Below are positions 20,201 through 32,300 of a stretch of 64,000 nucleotides of DNA, piece by piece. A program made the position numbers and the translations under genes. Position 1 is the stretch's first letter. Each line of letters opens with the position of its first letter. The notes below the pieces were generated by a model. The model was not told the DNA's origin and did no database searches. It saw only the letters and a list, made by a program, of their open reading frames with translations. This DNA is from Mesostigma viride (taxonomy: Eukaryota > Streptophyta > Mesostigmatophyceae > Mesostigmatales > Mesostigmataceae). The stretch spans positions 809,001 through 873,000 of the forward strand of contig RPFO01000448.1 in assembly GCA_009746045.1 (NCBI GenBank), written 5' to 3'.

Positions 20201-22083
20201 CGTGCCGATGGTTGTAGAGGATGCCGGCCCTGCACTGCGTCAGCCTACCTTGCCCGAATGCTTGCCCCCCAGTGGATACGTGCACCATCCATGATCACGA
20301 ATAGACCCCGATCTGATCAGAATGTGCATGCCACTGTTTGAGCAACAAATGATAATTTTTGCACACTTAGTAATAGCTGATTTGTGCTTCCTTGATGCAT
20401 AATAATAGTCATTGCAACTAGTTGACAACGTGCAAGTGTTACCTAGACTACTTGTAATGTTTTGCATGCCTGCAATGCATTCGGCATGCTGTGCATGTAT
20501 ATTCATGGCCATTTCTTTTCATCCAAAGGCTTATTATGCTTCATGAGTCCCCAGCGACCGGGACCGCGTGTCAATCATTTATTAAAGGCAGATTGTATAG
20601 GTGACAATAGACATGGGTGATGTGTCATGGATTAATGAATTATAATGTCGTGCACATGTTATGCAACATGCAACCATGTTTTGCACACACACTATAGTCT
20701 CACTGAATACACACCCGTGCACACCCGTGCATACACACATTCACACACGCGCATTCACATTTAACAAATCCCTGCAGAGCTGAAGAGTCAAGCCATGCTT
20801 AGGTAGATTCAACCCAAGAGTGTTCTCTACCGCTACTGCGAGAAGCTTATAGCCCTTCCAATGAGTGAATGGGTGCAGATGGTGCTATTTTCGAGTAGCA
20901 ATGACACAGACCAGCTAGGACATCAGAATTCCCTTCAAAACTATACAAAATTGGCTTTTTTCGTGTTTACCGTATTTTCTCGTACTTTCCCGTATTTACT
21001 GCGTATTTACTGCCGGCCCCTGACCGTAACATATTTGACCGTACCCGTACCGGGACACACTACCATGACGTGGACATAATGACCGGGTGCTTTGTCTGAT
21101 GTCCATCATGCCCAACAGGAATGGCTACGATCCGGCAATGGCTAGCAGGTTATCGTCGATCATGGCTATACATCTTCTTATTTGCACTAAAAATCACGGT
21201 GGTGGAGACAGCAAAGTGAACCCATTTTATGGCTGCCAGTGACTGCAGTGTAGCCTTACAAAAGGAGCCCATTCTTATGGCTGCCAATCACCGAAATGTA
21301 GCCTTACCTCTGCTACATAGTTCTCGCTGCCAGATGGCGGCGCGCAGAAGACCACGTAAGGGAACGTGTCCTCCTTGGGCGGCCTTGCTCCGGACAGGAG
21401 GTGGCCGTCCTTCGTGCGCGGCTCGACGCCCATCGCGCGGAGCCTCTCGTGCGCCTTCTCGGTGTTGGTCTGCCCGACGACACGGACGGCAGGGTGGTCA
21501 TCCAGCCAGAGCTTTGCGATCTTGGATCCTAGCACACCTGGCCCCACCTGTCAGGACCACCGATCGAGAAGTGAGACAGCAAGCACGAGGCGCACGCAGT
21601 AGGAATATACAGTCACACAGAAGGCGGCATCGGCGCGCAAACCTCATCATAGCTAGCTGAGGCGGTCATATGAACACAAAATTTCTAGAGCTCCAAATAG
21701 GTCCTCGATGACATGGCTAATAGGCAAAAAGTATCTGAAAAGGAACATCCATGCTTTGGCTGCGAACACCTAGAATTGTTTCCCGCACAGGAATCAGGCA
21801 TTTGGCGTACAATTAGGAGGTCGTCCTTGGTGGCAGCTCTCTTGAACTCTGCCCCTTTTGCCATGGCTTTGACGGTAACCCAATCAGCTTGTAAAGCAAC
21901 AACAAGCTTTCCAGTTAAGTTGTTGGGGGCCTTGCGAGTTTGGAGGCTCGCCCCCTGAAACACGGATGCCGACTTTGAAATGTTATTATTCCTTGGGGCA
22001 CTATCCCTCCCTAGGACAGCAGTCCGACCGCCTAGACGGGCCCCAGCAATGTTGGAAAAGGAAAAGCACACGGTGGCAGCCAT
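17258..22083 (-). CDS. NAD(P)-binding Rossmann-fold (SDR-like) protein, probably plastid-targeted
   Basis: Five exons on the minus strand: 22083-21811, 21547-21308, 19283-19130, 18228-18137 and 17599-17258. All have GT-AG junctions with compatible phases, giving 366 residues. Residues 1-85 are Ser/Ala/Arg/Asn-rich like a transit peptide. G-P-G-V-L-G-S-K (about 93-100) is the Gly-rich dinucleotide loop. F-T-S-S-S-T-V-Y, R-L-A-G-L-Y and L-N-L-I-H-Y-D-D-A-A-S-L follow in the order seen in atypical SDR/epimerase-type proteins related to Arabidopsis At1g19690 and bacterial YeeZ (recalled, not searched). Substrate and reaction are unknown. The ATG at 22083 has good AACAATGGC context. Intron 2 carries a hAT element and intron 4 a motif C copy. 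The 5' end is divergent from epsilon-tubulin. Confidence 0.85.
17866..17894 (-). repeat. Dispersed motif C copy in intron 4
   Basis: On the minus strand it reads GGCCTGTGCTGGTTGTCT and is preceded by GATTTCT. The same roughly 27-bp word occurs at 16774 (+), 37149 (+) and 61229 (-), each time beside AT-rich or short-tandem DNA. It is probably the 3' end of another retroelement family. Confidence 0.55.
19417..21062 (+). mobile_element. hAT-like element in an intron, 8-bp target duplication
   Basis: The left end TAGTGTATCCCGGTACGG and the right end (reverse complement) TAGTGTGTCCCGGTACGG differ at one base. Exact 8-bp duplications CCATGACG flank it at 19409-19416 and 21063-21070. The subterminal regions are full of CCGTA/TACGG words, as in the hAT element at 9200-12513. 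At 1646 bp it carries a BED-finger frame but no transposase core, so it is non-autonomous. It lies in intron 2 (19284-21307) of the minus-strand Rossmann gene. Confidence 0.9.
19821..20294 (+). CDS. BED-type zinc-finger-like protein of the hAT element
   Basis: 157 codons starting M-S-D-S-E-L-D-D-F-D. It has an acidic start, then V-Q-C-K-F-C-K-K-K-F-A-S-N-V-S-R-A-V-G-H-L (about residues 49-70), then basic sequence. The C-x2-C ... H pattern and its position match hAT N-terminal BED fingers and the frame at 9715. It stops well short of any catalytic domain, so it could act at most as a DNA-binding fragment. A longer in-frame start at 19788 is possible. Confidence 0.6.
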   Translation: MSDSELDDFDLNGEDVQKASARASEHSGRKYIDKIGKTAKGSQMVQCKFCKKKFASNVSRAVGHLIGDDNSALKRAIMTVQKCDKGPELIAYLRGKEGKKCMAKDMDATMVQAQEGRGCASGSGSSRVPMVVEDAGPALRQPTLPECLPPSGYVHHP

Positions 22084-22825
22084 TGTTTGAAGCGTCAGCT
22101 TACAGCCATATCCACATTATTATCCAACGAGCCCGTCGCAATTTATCGAGGTAGCCCGATCTGCGTGACGAACAGGAGAAATATCTCATAATTACACGTA
22201 GACGCGTCGGCAGCATAAGCACATTTGGGCAAACCGGCCCGGTATCGAGGGCATCTAATGGCGCGCGCGGGTGGCTCTGATGATAGATGTGGAAAAGGGA
22301 TGGAAAACACTCAAAAGTCAAAACAGTGGCAAAACTCAAGCGCTGCTCAGGAGACTGCTGACATTCGCCCAGCTGGCAGCAGAAAATCGATGCGACTCCA
22401 AGTCCGAGTTCTGCCGGGAAAAGGACGCGCGAAACTGCATGGTGGACTGTGAGTGGGTTAAAAAGGTTTATAGCTTACCCGCAAATTTGCACGTAATTTA
22501 TTAGGGAGCAGAGACTGCAGGATGCAGCACCCCTGCACCTTGATGAATGGTCTTGGCAGCTTCCTTGGGTCACATCTCTCATGGTACAGGGAAAAAATGA
22601 CGTGCTAGAAATTGGTTTGACTGCAGTGGTATAGTTTAATTTAGTGATGGATAATGGGGATACTTAATTAAGTACGCCAGTGAGTCCTGCATTTCTTTGG
22701 TGAACATGTTGCGATGAAGTCAGATGCCTGTCTTGACCTATCATCTATCCTTTTGTGGATGAAATCGAAGGCTTCTAGGGAGCTTTACTCCGTCAGTGAA
22801 GCCGTCAGCTTTTAGTACAGCAATA
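22084..22825. promoter_or_regulatory. Divergent intergenic region (shared promoter region)
   Basis: About 740 bp between the start codons of the minus-strand Rossmann gene and the plus-strand epsilon-tubulin gene. No other gene is seen. I could not identify a definite TATA box or known element, so the promoter role is inferred from gene orientation. Confidence 0.5.
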
Positions 22826-23894
22826 ATGCCGCGAGAGCTCATCACGATACAAGTGGGTCAATGTGGCAATCAGGTAAGTGACGCGCGGTGTACGAGGTTA
22901 TTCACAGCTTTTATGTTGACATGCACGCTTCATCTGGTTTACATCAGATTTGCATTTACTATCGTTAAGCTTAGCGCTTGTACTTTGCATTGCGAAATGA
23001 AAATCGAGGCATTCCAGATCGGAACCCGATTTTGGGACTTGGCTCTCAGAGAACACGCGAATTACAACACTGGAGGCCGTTTCGACGAAGCCATGAGCAG
23101 GTGCGGGTCATGCCAATCTGAACTGCAGCATCTGTCACTAATTTATTCTTCCCAGTTTCCTAGGCACGAAGCAGCTGCCCCCGTGACGTTAACCGCGCAG
23201 CATTATGGTGCGAATGGCAGAATGACACTGAACGATTGTCGCTGTCAATCTATCAACTCCCTCACGACGGCATTCTGGTTGACAGTTTTTTTCGTAACGT
23301 GGATGAGCGCTTCAACCCACCGCGTGACATCCCAGCTGGAGAAGGGAGGAAGGCCAGCATAATTCAAAACCTCAAGGTATGCCAAGTATGCTGGCTACGC
23401 TGTAGGTAGGACGGTGTCAACGAGGATATCCAACGGCATGGCGGCACCTTACGCGTGTGGCGGGTGCAGCAAAACCGCTCGACACTCTTATGTATTAATG
23501 TGGCCCACATTGGTGCTGAGGATATGTCGGTCCATGGTCCATTGGTCATGCATGTGGTATACCCTGGATGCCACCTGGCATACGCCCCATGGCAGGGATT
23601 TTTTATGGAAGGGAGGCGCAAGTTCCCCTGCTGCTAGCATCATCTGGTGTCCAACGCAGTAGTTTATTCTTGCCTTCTGCAACCATGGCTTGGTGGCTAG
23701 TTGTATTGCACCGTGTTGTACAATGTACATTGTTGTATCTGTGGCGGGTCTTTGGCAGGCCCCAGGCGTGATGGTTTTGTCTCTAACTTCATCATGGGCC
23801 AGGGCTACCATTGGCTTTGAGCAACTGCAGCGCATTTTGGGGCACTGCCACCTGGTTGTACCCTTTGGGCCATCACCATGTGGCGTCACGGAGG

Positions 23895-23939
<45 letters not shown>

Positions 23940-26900
23940 TATGAGCGTGTGTGTACGTGCGCGCGGGCGCGCATCCATGAAGGTGTTTGTGCACCTTCTA
24001 TGCGTGTATGTGGGTCTGTGTAGGTAATAAAGTATCTCTGGGTAATAATTGGCAACTCATGATACCAGGGAGCCCAGCCCGTGTGTCGCGTGTGCTAGCG
24101 TGGAATCGGTCACGACTGGCACGTATTTGGCACACGATGTGTAGATGCCTTCACTAGAGACATCTGGCAGATATTTGCCACACAGAGTGTAGATGCCTTC
24201 ACTAGAGGCGTCTGGCACGTATTTGGCACACGGTGTGTGGATGCCTTCACTAGAGACGTCTGGCAAGTATTTGGCACACGATGTGTGGATGCCTCCACTG
24301 GTGACGCCTGGCACGTATTTGGCACACGATGTGTGGATGCCTTCACTGGTGACGTCTGGCACGTATCTGGTACAGGGACTCGGCTTTCGCGTTGGCCAGC
24401 AGCCACAGTAACGGTGGAGGGGGGGTTAACCTGTCTCATTAAGTTGTTTACTTTACTATTCGTTCCATGTCTTTTTCGCATGCACTCGCATCATGTCCTC
24501 ACTCTTTTCTGGACAGCCCTGGTTGTCAAGGCATGCATGCAAACCTGTTTATACAGGCGAGTGTGGCAATGATGACATGGGTTTATGGGGGGGTCATGGG
24601 GGGGGGCGGGGGGATCTGACCCAGCTGGCTCACCTCCTTCATTTGCGGCTGCACCTATCCGCACACCCCTGCAGGCGCGCGCCATCATCGTGGATATGGA
24701 GGAAGGCGTTGTCAATGGGATGCTCAAGGTACGGCCGCAAGGATAAAGTGGCGATACATGCCTACTGTTATTTGAATGAATGTGTGACCTTCCGCTCTAT
24801 ATACTTCTCCCTAACTGTTGTTTTGTCAGGACTTTGTATAGGACACCTGTCTCGAAACCTTGTCTTTTCTTTATGGCATTGTCATTCGATATGGAGCTAA
24901 GTGCCCTATTCACGGCGCGAGCTGCATCTACGTGAGTGCTGCTAATTACGACTATCTAGGCTAGCTACCGCTGCCAATCGGTCTGCTCCCTAATGAGCCA
25001 GGTCGCGTTCTTGCTGGGCAAAATCTCTTTCCCTTGCCTGCTGAGTGGTGCTGCGCAATGGGGTAGGGCCCAGTGGGCAAGCCGTTCCTTGCTTCCTGCC
25101 AATCGTACTGGTTTACATCTTTGCAGGTACACCCTATTTCTTCTGGGATAGATTTTACCTGGAAGAGACGTAGGGTGCACTGCTGTGTCATGGCTTACTG
25201 TCCGCGAGCATTGCACACTAAGGTATCTGACGACATTTTCACAATCCAACCCCCTGTTAACTGTTTTTCCGTGCACAGTGTCGTCAATTCAGAGTTTGCA
25301 ATGAAAGAATTCTCCCTGGCCAGTTTACAATGCCTGTGCCAGTTTGCATGGTGTACTCTCTGGACGTGTGCTCTTGCGTGCGAGTGTTCGTCTGCATGCT
25401 TTTGTGCAGTGTCTGTGTGTAGGTGGTTGATGCGTGAGTGCGTGAGTGCGTGAGTGCGTGAGTGTGTGAGTGCGTGAGTGCGTGAGTGCGTGAGTGCGTG
25501 AGTGCGTGAGTGCGTGAGTGCGTGAGTGCGTGAGTGCGTGAGTGCGTGAGTGCGTGAGTGCGTGAGTGCGTGAGTGCGTGAGTGCGTGAGTGCGTGAGTG
25601 CGTGAGTGCGTGAGTGCGTGAGTGCGTGAGTGCGTGAGTGCGTGAGTGCGTGAGTGCGTGAGTGCGTGAGTGCGTGAGTGAGTGAGTACGTGTGTGTGCA
25701 TAGGTGTGTGTGTGTGTGTGTGCGTGAGTGTGTGTGTGTGTTGGCAGGGAGGGTGTGGGGGGGGGGAGAGTGCGTGTGCGCGCGTATACATTGCAGTTTG
25801 CCTTTGTGGGTTTAGTGTAGAGGGCACATAGCGGCTGCATTCCTCACTTGTTTTCCAAATGCACCGCCCGTAAGCCACCCAGTACCCCACGCTCTCAACC
25901 CCCCACTTCCCCATCTAGCCTTCTGATGCCCGATGTCCTGTACATGGTGTGTCAACGATGGATCGATGCCTGCCCCTGCGGCCTGGTACTGCAGGGTAGC
26001 CTCAAGGACGTGTTTGACAACCAGCAGCTCCTCACGGACGTTTCCGGTTCTGGGAACAATTGGTACGCGTGAAGGCATCTTGTGGATCTCTCGCCAGAGT
26101 ATCATCTGCTGTCGGTATTACAGAGGGCTTCCTGCTCGGGCAGGCCATCGGTGTTGTAAGCCATCATGCTGCATGGCTATCTCCTTTAGTAGTAATGCCT
26201 TGAGAGGTATTCGTGCATCGGTGCCCTGGGGGGGCTGTTGCGGAGACCAGCATACGCGACCGTGTCCTCATGTCAAGAAGTAACCAGATATGAACAAGGC
26301 GAGCATCATATGGGCTGTTGCAACCAAGCGTTTATGCATGGATGTTAGGGGCGTCTTGCATGGGCAAGCAGGCCTCTCTGCAGAGAGGGTGAAATCAGAG
26401 ATAGGGTGTCCGCGAGAAACGTTCTGGCTTGCCTCCGTCACCCCACGTACGCCATGATGAGGATCGTGATGGCGATCGCTCTGCGCTGGGGTGTTGCTGG
26501 GGGCTTTGCGTGCAGGGCACATGGGTACTGGCAGTATGGGCCCCAGTACCGAGCCGACCTGCTGACCAAGGTGTCTCGAGCGGTAAGCAAGTGCTGTGCT
26601 AGCTTGCTTTGACGCTTTTCGCCTTTATAGTCAGTCCTTTGAAATGCCTATGCTGCAGTTTTGTTTCTGCGCAGTCCCTTTTGTAGCAATTGATGGACAC
26701 CTTGAGAAGCATTTCTTGCATGCCTGGGTCATGGGAAACGAAGGAATGGCCAGAGTCTGTTTTGGGACCGGGCTGGAACGTAGGGGATGTAACCTACCAT
26801 TCGATCACCCCTTGTGTCACCTAGGGGATGTAACCCACCATTCGATCACCCCTTGTGTCACCTAGGGGATGTAACCCACCATTCCATCACCCCTTGTGTC

Positions 26901-29294
26901 ACCTAGGGGATGTAACCCACCATTCGATCACCCCTTGTGTCACCTAGGGGATGTAACCTACCATTCCATCACCCCTTGTGTCACCTAGGGGATGTAACCT
27001 ACCATTCGATCACCCCTTGTGTCACCTAGGGGATGTAACCCACCATTCGATCACCCCTTGTGTCACCTAGGGGATGTAACCCACCATTCGATCACCCCTT
27101 GTGTCACCTAGGGGATGTAACCCACCATTCGATCACCCCTTGTGTCACCTAGGGGATGTAACCCACCATTCGATCACCCCTTGTGTCACCTAGGGGATGT
27201 AACCCACCATTCGATCACCCCTTGTGTCACCTAGGGGATGTAACCCACCATTCGATCACCCCTTGTGTCACCTAGGGGATGTAACCCACCATTCGATCAC
27301 CCCTTGTGTCACCTAGGGGATGTAACCCACCATTCGATCACCCCTTGTGTCACCTAGGGGATGTAACCCACCATTCGATCACCCCTTGTGTCACCTAGGG
27401 GATGTAACCCACCATTCGATCACCCCTTGTGTCACCTAGGGGATGTAACCCACCATTCGATCACCCCTTGTGTCACCTAGGGGATGTAACCCACCATTCC
27501 ATCACCCCTTGTGTCACCTAGGGGATGTAACCCACCATTCGATCACCCCTTGTGTCACCTAGGGGATGTAACCTACCATTCGATCACCCCTTGTGTCACC
27601 TAGGGGATGTAACCTACCATTCGATCACCCCTTGTGTCACCTAGGGGATGCAACCATTCGATCACCCCTTGTGTCACCTAGGGGATGTAACCTACATGTA
27701 AGATTACATCACCATTTGGTTCTCACATCTACGAGGAGCGCCTTAAAAGGATGTTTGTGCAAGGCAGATAAATGCACGCGACGTCGTTGCAGCCGTAGAG
27801 ACTGTCTCACAGGTATTGTTTGGCTTCCTCGTTGGGGATGGCAACAAGGTTATTGGGCCAGCGTGCCCTGACAGCCGGTTTTCATTTGCACTACGGCAGT
27901 TACTACAAAGTATGCTTCTGGATGTGTCCGGACAAAATATGCACTTGCCTGGTCTTGAATCAGCGTGTTGAGTTCGTTCCCATGCCGGCTGTCAGGTTGC
28001 ATGCTGGGTTCCTGTTCGTCCTAGGCCCCAACTCCTCGGAGTTCCCAACCAGTTCGGGCTTGTTCCCAACGCCTCAAGAGTTTCTGCGCCAGGCAACCTT
28101 GAAGTGTTGGCTGCGTCGTCCTGGCCTTCGAAGCGGGTATCAACTTGTAATTCCTTACCCTTGCCTAGGGTCTCGTTCTGCCGCCCCGCCCTACACCTAA
28201 TCTCGCCCCAACCCCCCCTTTCAATGACTCTACCTGGACCACCTTTCCGTGGTTTCCTGATGCTCCCTGTGCCAACCTGGGTATCCCTGTGCCATCGCTT
28301 CGCTGCGCAGGTGGAGGCGTGTGACTCGCTGCAGAGCTTCCTCTTGCTGCACTCACTGGGGGGGGGCACCGGCTCGGGCCTGGGTTCCTACATCCTGGGC
28401 ATGCTGCACGTATGTTGGCACTGCACTGGCAGTTGTATCTCATGCTACTTCTAAGCAGCCGGCCCTAATATTAATAATGTTGAGGTAATCACAGGTATCA
28501 TGCTGCTATTGATTGCGGCACTGTTGGTCGTTATGTCTCACATTAGGCCGTCGCTGCACGTACCCGGTGGTTTGGGGAGCATGTACAACTTTTTCTGATT
28601 CCTGGCTTCCCAATATAACTACTAATGTGATTACTAATGTAATAACTTTTTCTTATACCTGGCTTCCCAATATGTTCTACATACCTGATGAAATGGGTCT
28701 TTTAGGTCTAATATTTGGTTCACCACGTGACGCTCATGCAGAGCAAGTGCTTCCGACATTGTCATGGATGCCACATCACCTGAGCTGTTTGGTACCATGC
28801 CACAGGCATCGCGTACACATTCTCTCCACAACCATGGCACTTGCCTGTATGCCGTCCTTTCCCATGCGTACTGCCATTCGTACTGCCATGCCTACCCTGC
28901 CATGCCTACTGCCATGCCTACCCTGCCATGCCTACCCCGCCATGCCTACCCCGCCATGTCAACTGCCATGTCAACTGCCATGCCTAACGCCTTGCCTACT
29001 GCCATCCCCACTGCCTTGCCCACTGCCATGCATACTGCCATGGCACCTGCTTCTGCCCCGGCGTCTGGCATCATCCATGCGCGTTGCAGGACGAGTATCC
29101 GGACGTCTACCGTTTTGCGGTGTCCGTGTTTCCGTCGCAGGACGATGACGTGGTCACCTCTCCTTACAACAGGTGCGTCCCTGTCTGGCTGATCTCTCGT
29201 CACCCCATGTGTGCGCGTGTCGGTCCTTTATCCACCACCGCCACCACCACCACTGCCGCCACCACCATCCCCGCCACCACCACCACCGCCACCA

Positions 29295-29328
<34 letters not shown>

Positions 29329-32300
29329 AGCAGCAGCTCCTCCTTACGGGTTCGTAGCTTTCGGTCCCTTTCTCAAATGATTGACATATGCTTGCCTTGA
29401 CCCCCTTCCGCTCTCTACCCATGCGCCCACGCACGTCTCACCGTGGCGTTTGCCCACAGTATCCTGTCGCTGGGCAAACTGATCGAGCATGCCGACTGCG
29501 TGTTCCCGCTCGAGAACCAGGCGCTGATGGATATTTGTGGGTGGGTGATGGGCCGAGGCAGTGCGTAGTAGCATGGGAATATGTGTGGTGGGTAGGACCA
29601 AGCACTGGTGGATATTGATGGGTGGCGTGTTGAGGCAGTGCGTATCATGCGAATGGTCAGATTCCAGCACATACGGTAGTCTATTGCAGATTGTTATCTT
29701 TGTTAGGGCCCTGCAAGGGCCTTTATCCAGTCAGCTTCTTACACTCTTGATAATTGCACTCAGCACTCCCTCATTTGCGAGTTTCGACGGTAAGAGCTCG
29801 ATTCATATATAGGATATCTCCCCCTATGTTGCCTAATAAGCATACTCTGGCTTGATCCTGTAAGATACCTGACAGATAGATTACGGCTTTGCACCGCGCT
29901 GTTTGCTCTAGTGCCAAGCCCCCACACTGTATCAGACACACGCCACAGCTTGAGTATTGGGGCTTCCACTTCTTTATGGGGCATGGCAAGAAGAGCCCTC
30001 ACCGTTTATCTTGGCTGATGCTAGACTCCTTGCGCACACATTTCTGCCTCGTTTTCCTACTGCACCCACGTCCAAGCATGCATCGGGGCTCTCCTCATGC
30101 GACTTCCTCATCATTTTTACGCTCCAACGTTGCGTGCGACAGCATGATGGAGCAACGGGCGGCTGGGGGCGAGGTGACGGATGCCAGGGGAGACGGAGCC
30201 ACCAGCGCTGGTCGCCGTGGCAACAAAGGCGGCAAGTCGTTTGACAACATGAACAGCCTGGCGGCGAATCTGCTTCTGAACCTGACGAGCTCGGTCCGCT
30301 TTGAAGGATCTTTGAATGGTAATTGCGCATGCAGCATGGGCTTTAAAGACTAGGCTGATGAGACTTTGGAAAGTCAGGTACTGTCTCCTGCGTTCATGGT
30401 GGGCATTGCCTGCCACCTGTGACCTGCTCCCAACCAACCAAAGGAACTCACGCATCCCTAGTCGTTTCTTCTTAGTCGTTTCTTCTTAGTCTTTTCTTCA
30501 TAGTCTTTTCTACATAGTGTTTTCTTCTTAGTCTTTTCTTCATAGTCGTTTCTTCTTAGTATTTTCTTCTTAGTCTTTTCTTTTCGTGTAGTCGTACGTA
30601 GCGTGCCCCAGCTGGTGTAGTGCTGCGTCTACTGTTGCACCCCTTGACAAGACGGCGAGGTGGCCCCCTGCAGATGTCCTCCGTTGGCCATGGCAGTAGG
30701 GGTATCATGAGGAGTTATCATAGTAGTACTACTAAATTATCATAGTAGTACTAATGTATGGTCATAGTACTACTATATTATCATAGTAGTACTACTACAT
30801 GATTATCATGTTTAACGCATGCCTACCATAACGTTGCTGTCACTCACCCTATCTCCATCCGCCCGCCCGCTCACCCACACTGCGTGCATGCACACCCGCA
30901 CGCCTAGCTGCATGTCCAATTGCCCTTCTGCCTGTCCAGCCACCAACACGATGATCCTTGCTGCCTGCATCGCCTGCTTTACTGGCTGGGCTGGCTGGCT
31001 GGTTGTCTCATGGCGTTGCGTCTGCCAGTGGACCTGAACGAGATCGCGATGAACCTGGTCCCCTTCCCCCGCATGCACTTCCTGCTGGCCAGCATGTCGC
31101 CGCTGATGACGTCCCTCGACAAAGGTGGGTCCCCTGTTGGTGAGGCAGCGCATCACTGGATGGGAAGCGTGCGAGGTTAGCAAGGCCGACAAGAGGGCGC
31201 CACGCATGGGTGGGATGTGTGCGCGGTAGGCAAGGCGGGCAAGGGTGTTGGGGCAAGAGAAAATCAAGCAGAAGGGAGTAATAGGGCTTTTGAGCTCTTT
31301 GAAAACGGTTTGGTATATTTTTCTTTGAAAAATAAGTATTAGGTCAGGCGTTCGAGTCGTTGGAACACTGCTACTGCACTCTCTACGAGGCAGTTGTCAG
31401 TAGCACAACCCAGCATGCCTCTTCACATATTACGTGCCTCTAAACATATCACGTGCCTCTAAACATATCACGTGCCTCTAAACATATTACGTGCCTGCTG
31501 TATAAGTGGTTGTATACGTATAACGAACATGGCTTGCTAGAAGGTTGCGTGTGGCTCATTATATGGTTGCATATGACTCGTCATATGGCACTTATGATGT
31601 GCCTGCGGCATCAGCGGTTGTCCTATTTCCATTTCACGAGGAGCATGTGCTCCTTTCTTTGCAATTAGGGTCGCAGTATCAGTTTTGCTCGTTTGCCAGC
31701 CAGGCCTCCTGTCAAAGCTTTTGGCCTCTTGTGGTCCATTTTGTAAAGTCAGCCCTTTGCCTTGTTCTTTTGACTGTTGAAGGGCCCTTCTCACGCGATA
31801 AGGCTGGCTCTAAGATATTTTGCTGTGGCCGCACGTTTGAAACATTGGATGCAGGCAAGGTGGCAGCCCAAATGCAGCCTCGCGGCATCGATCAGGTATT
31901 TATGCAAGCACAGCACATTCTACTATGTATTCTTGTATGCTACCCAACCCTAACTGCGCGTTCTTCAAGCACGTTTATGGGCAGCACTTGCACTGGTGGA
32001 GATTGACAGCGTGGTCAGCCCATTATTGCATTTTCCCCTACGCAAGGCTGCGAGACGATTTTGTCCGGCACAAAAGTCACTATGGAACCTTTTTTCATGG
32101 TTGGTGGAAGTGGAGTCCCTGTTTCTTGTGACATGGACCTCCAGTCATGGGCCAGTAATTGCAACTGCAATACCTAAAGGCGCAAGTTGAGCAATTAAGA
32201 AGAAACCTCCCATGGAAAGCATGCTCCAAGCAAATACAGATAAAATTTTTACAAGTGTATGACCTGCCATCATATTAGCAAACAATCGAATTCCTAAGTT

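Noticed and set aside
22826-23362. Gamma-tubulin
   Set aside because: The first 16 residues fit gamma, but [18 protein letters not shown] and D-M-E-E-G-V-V are epsilon-specific.
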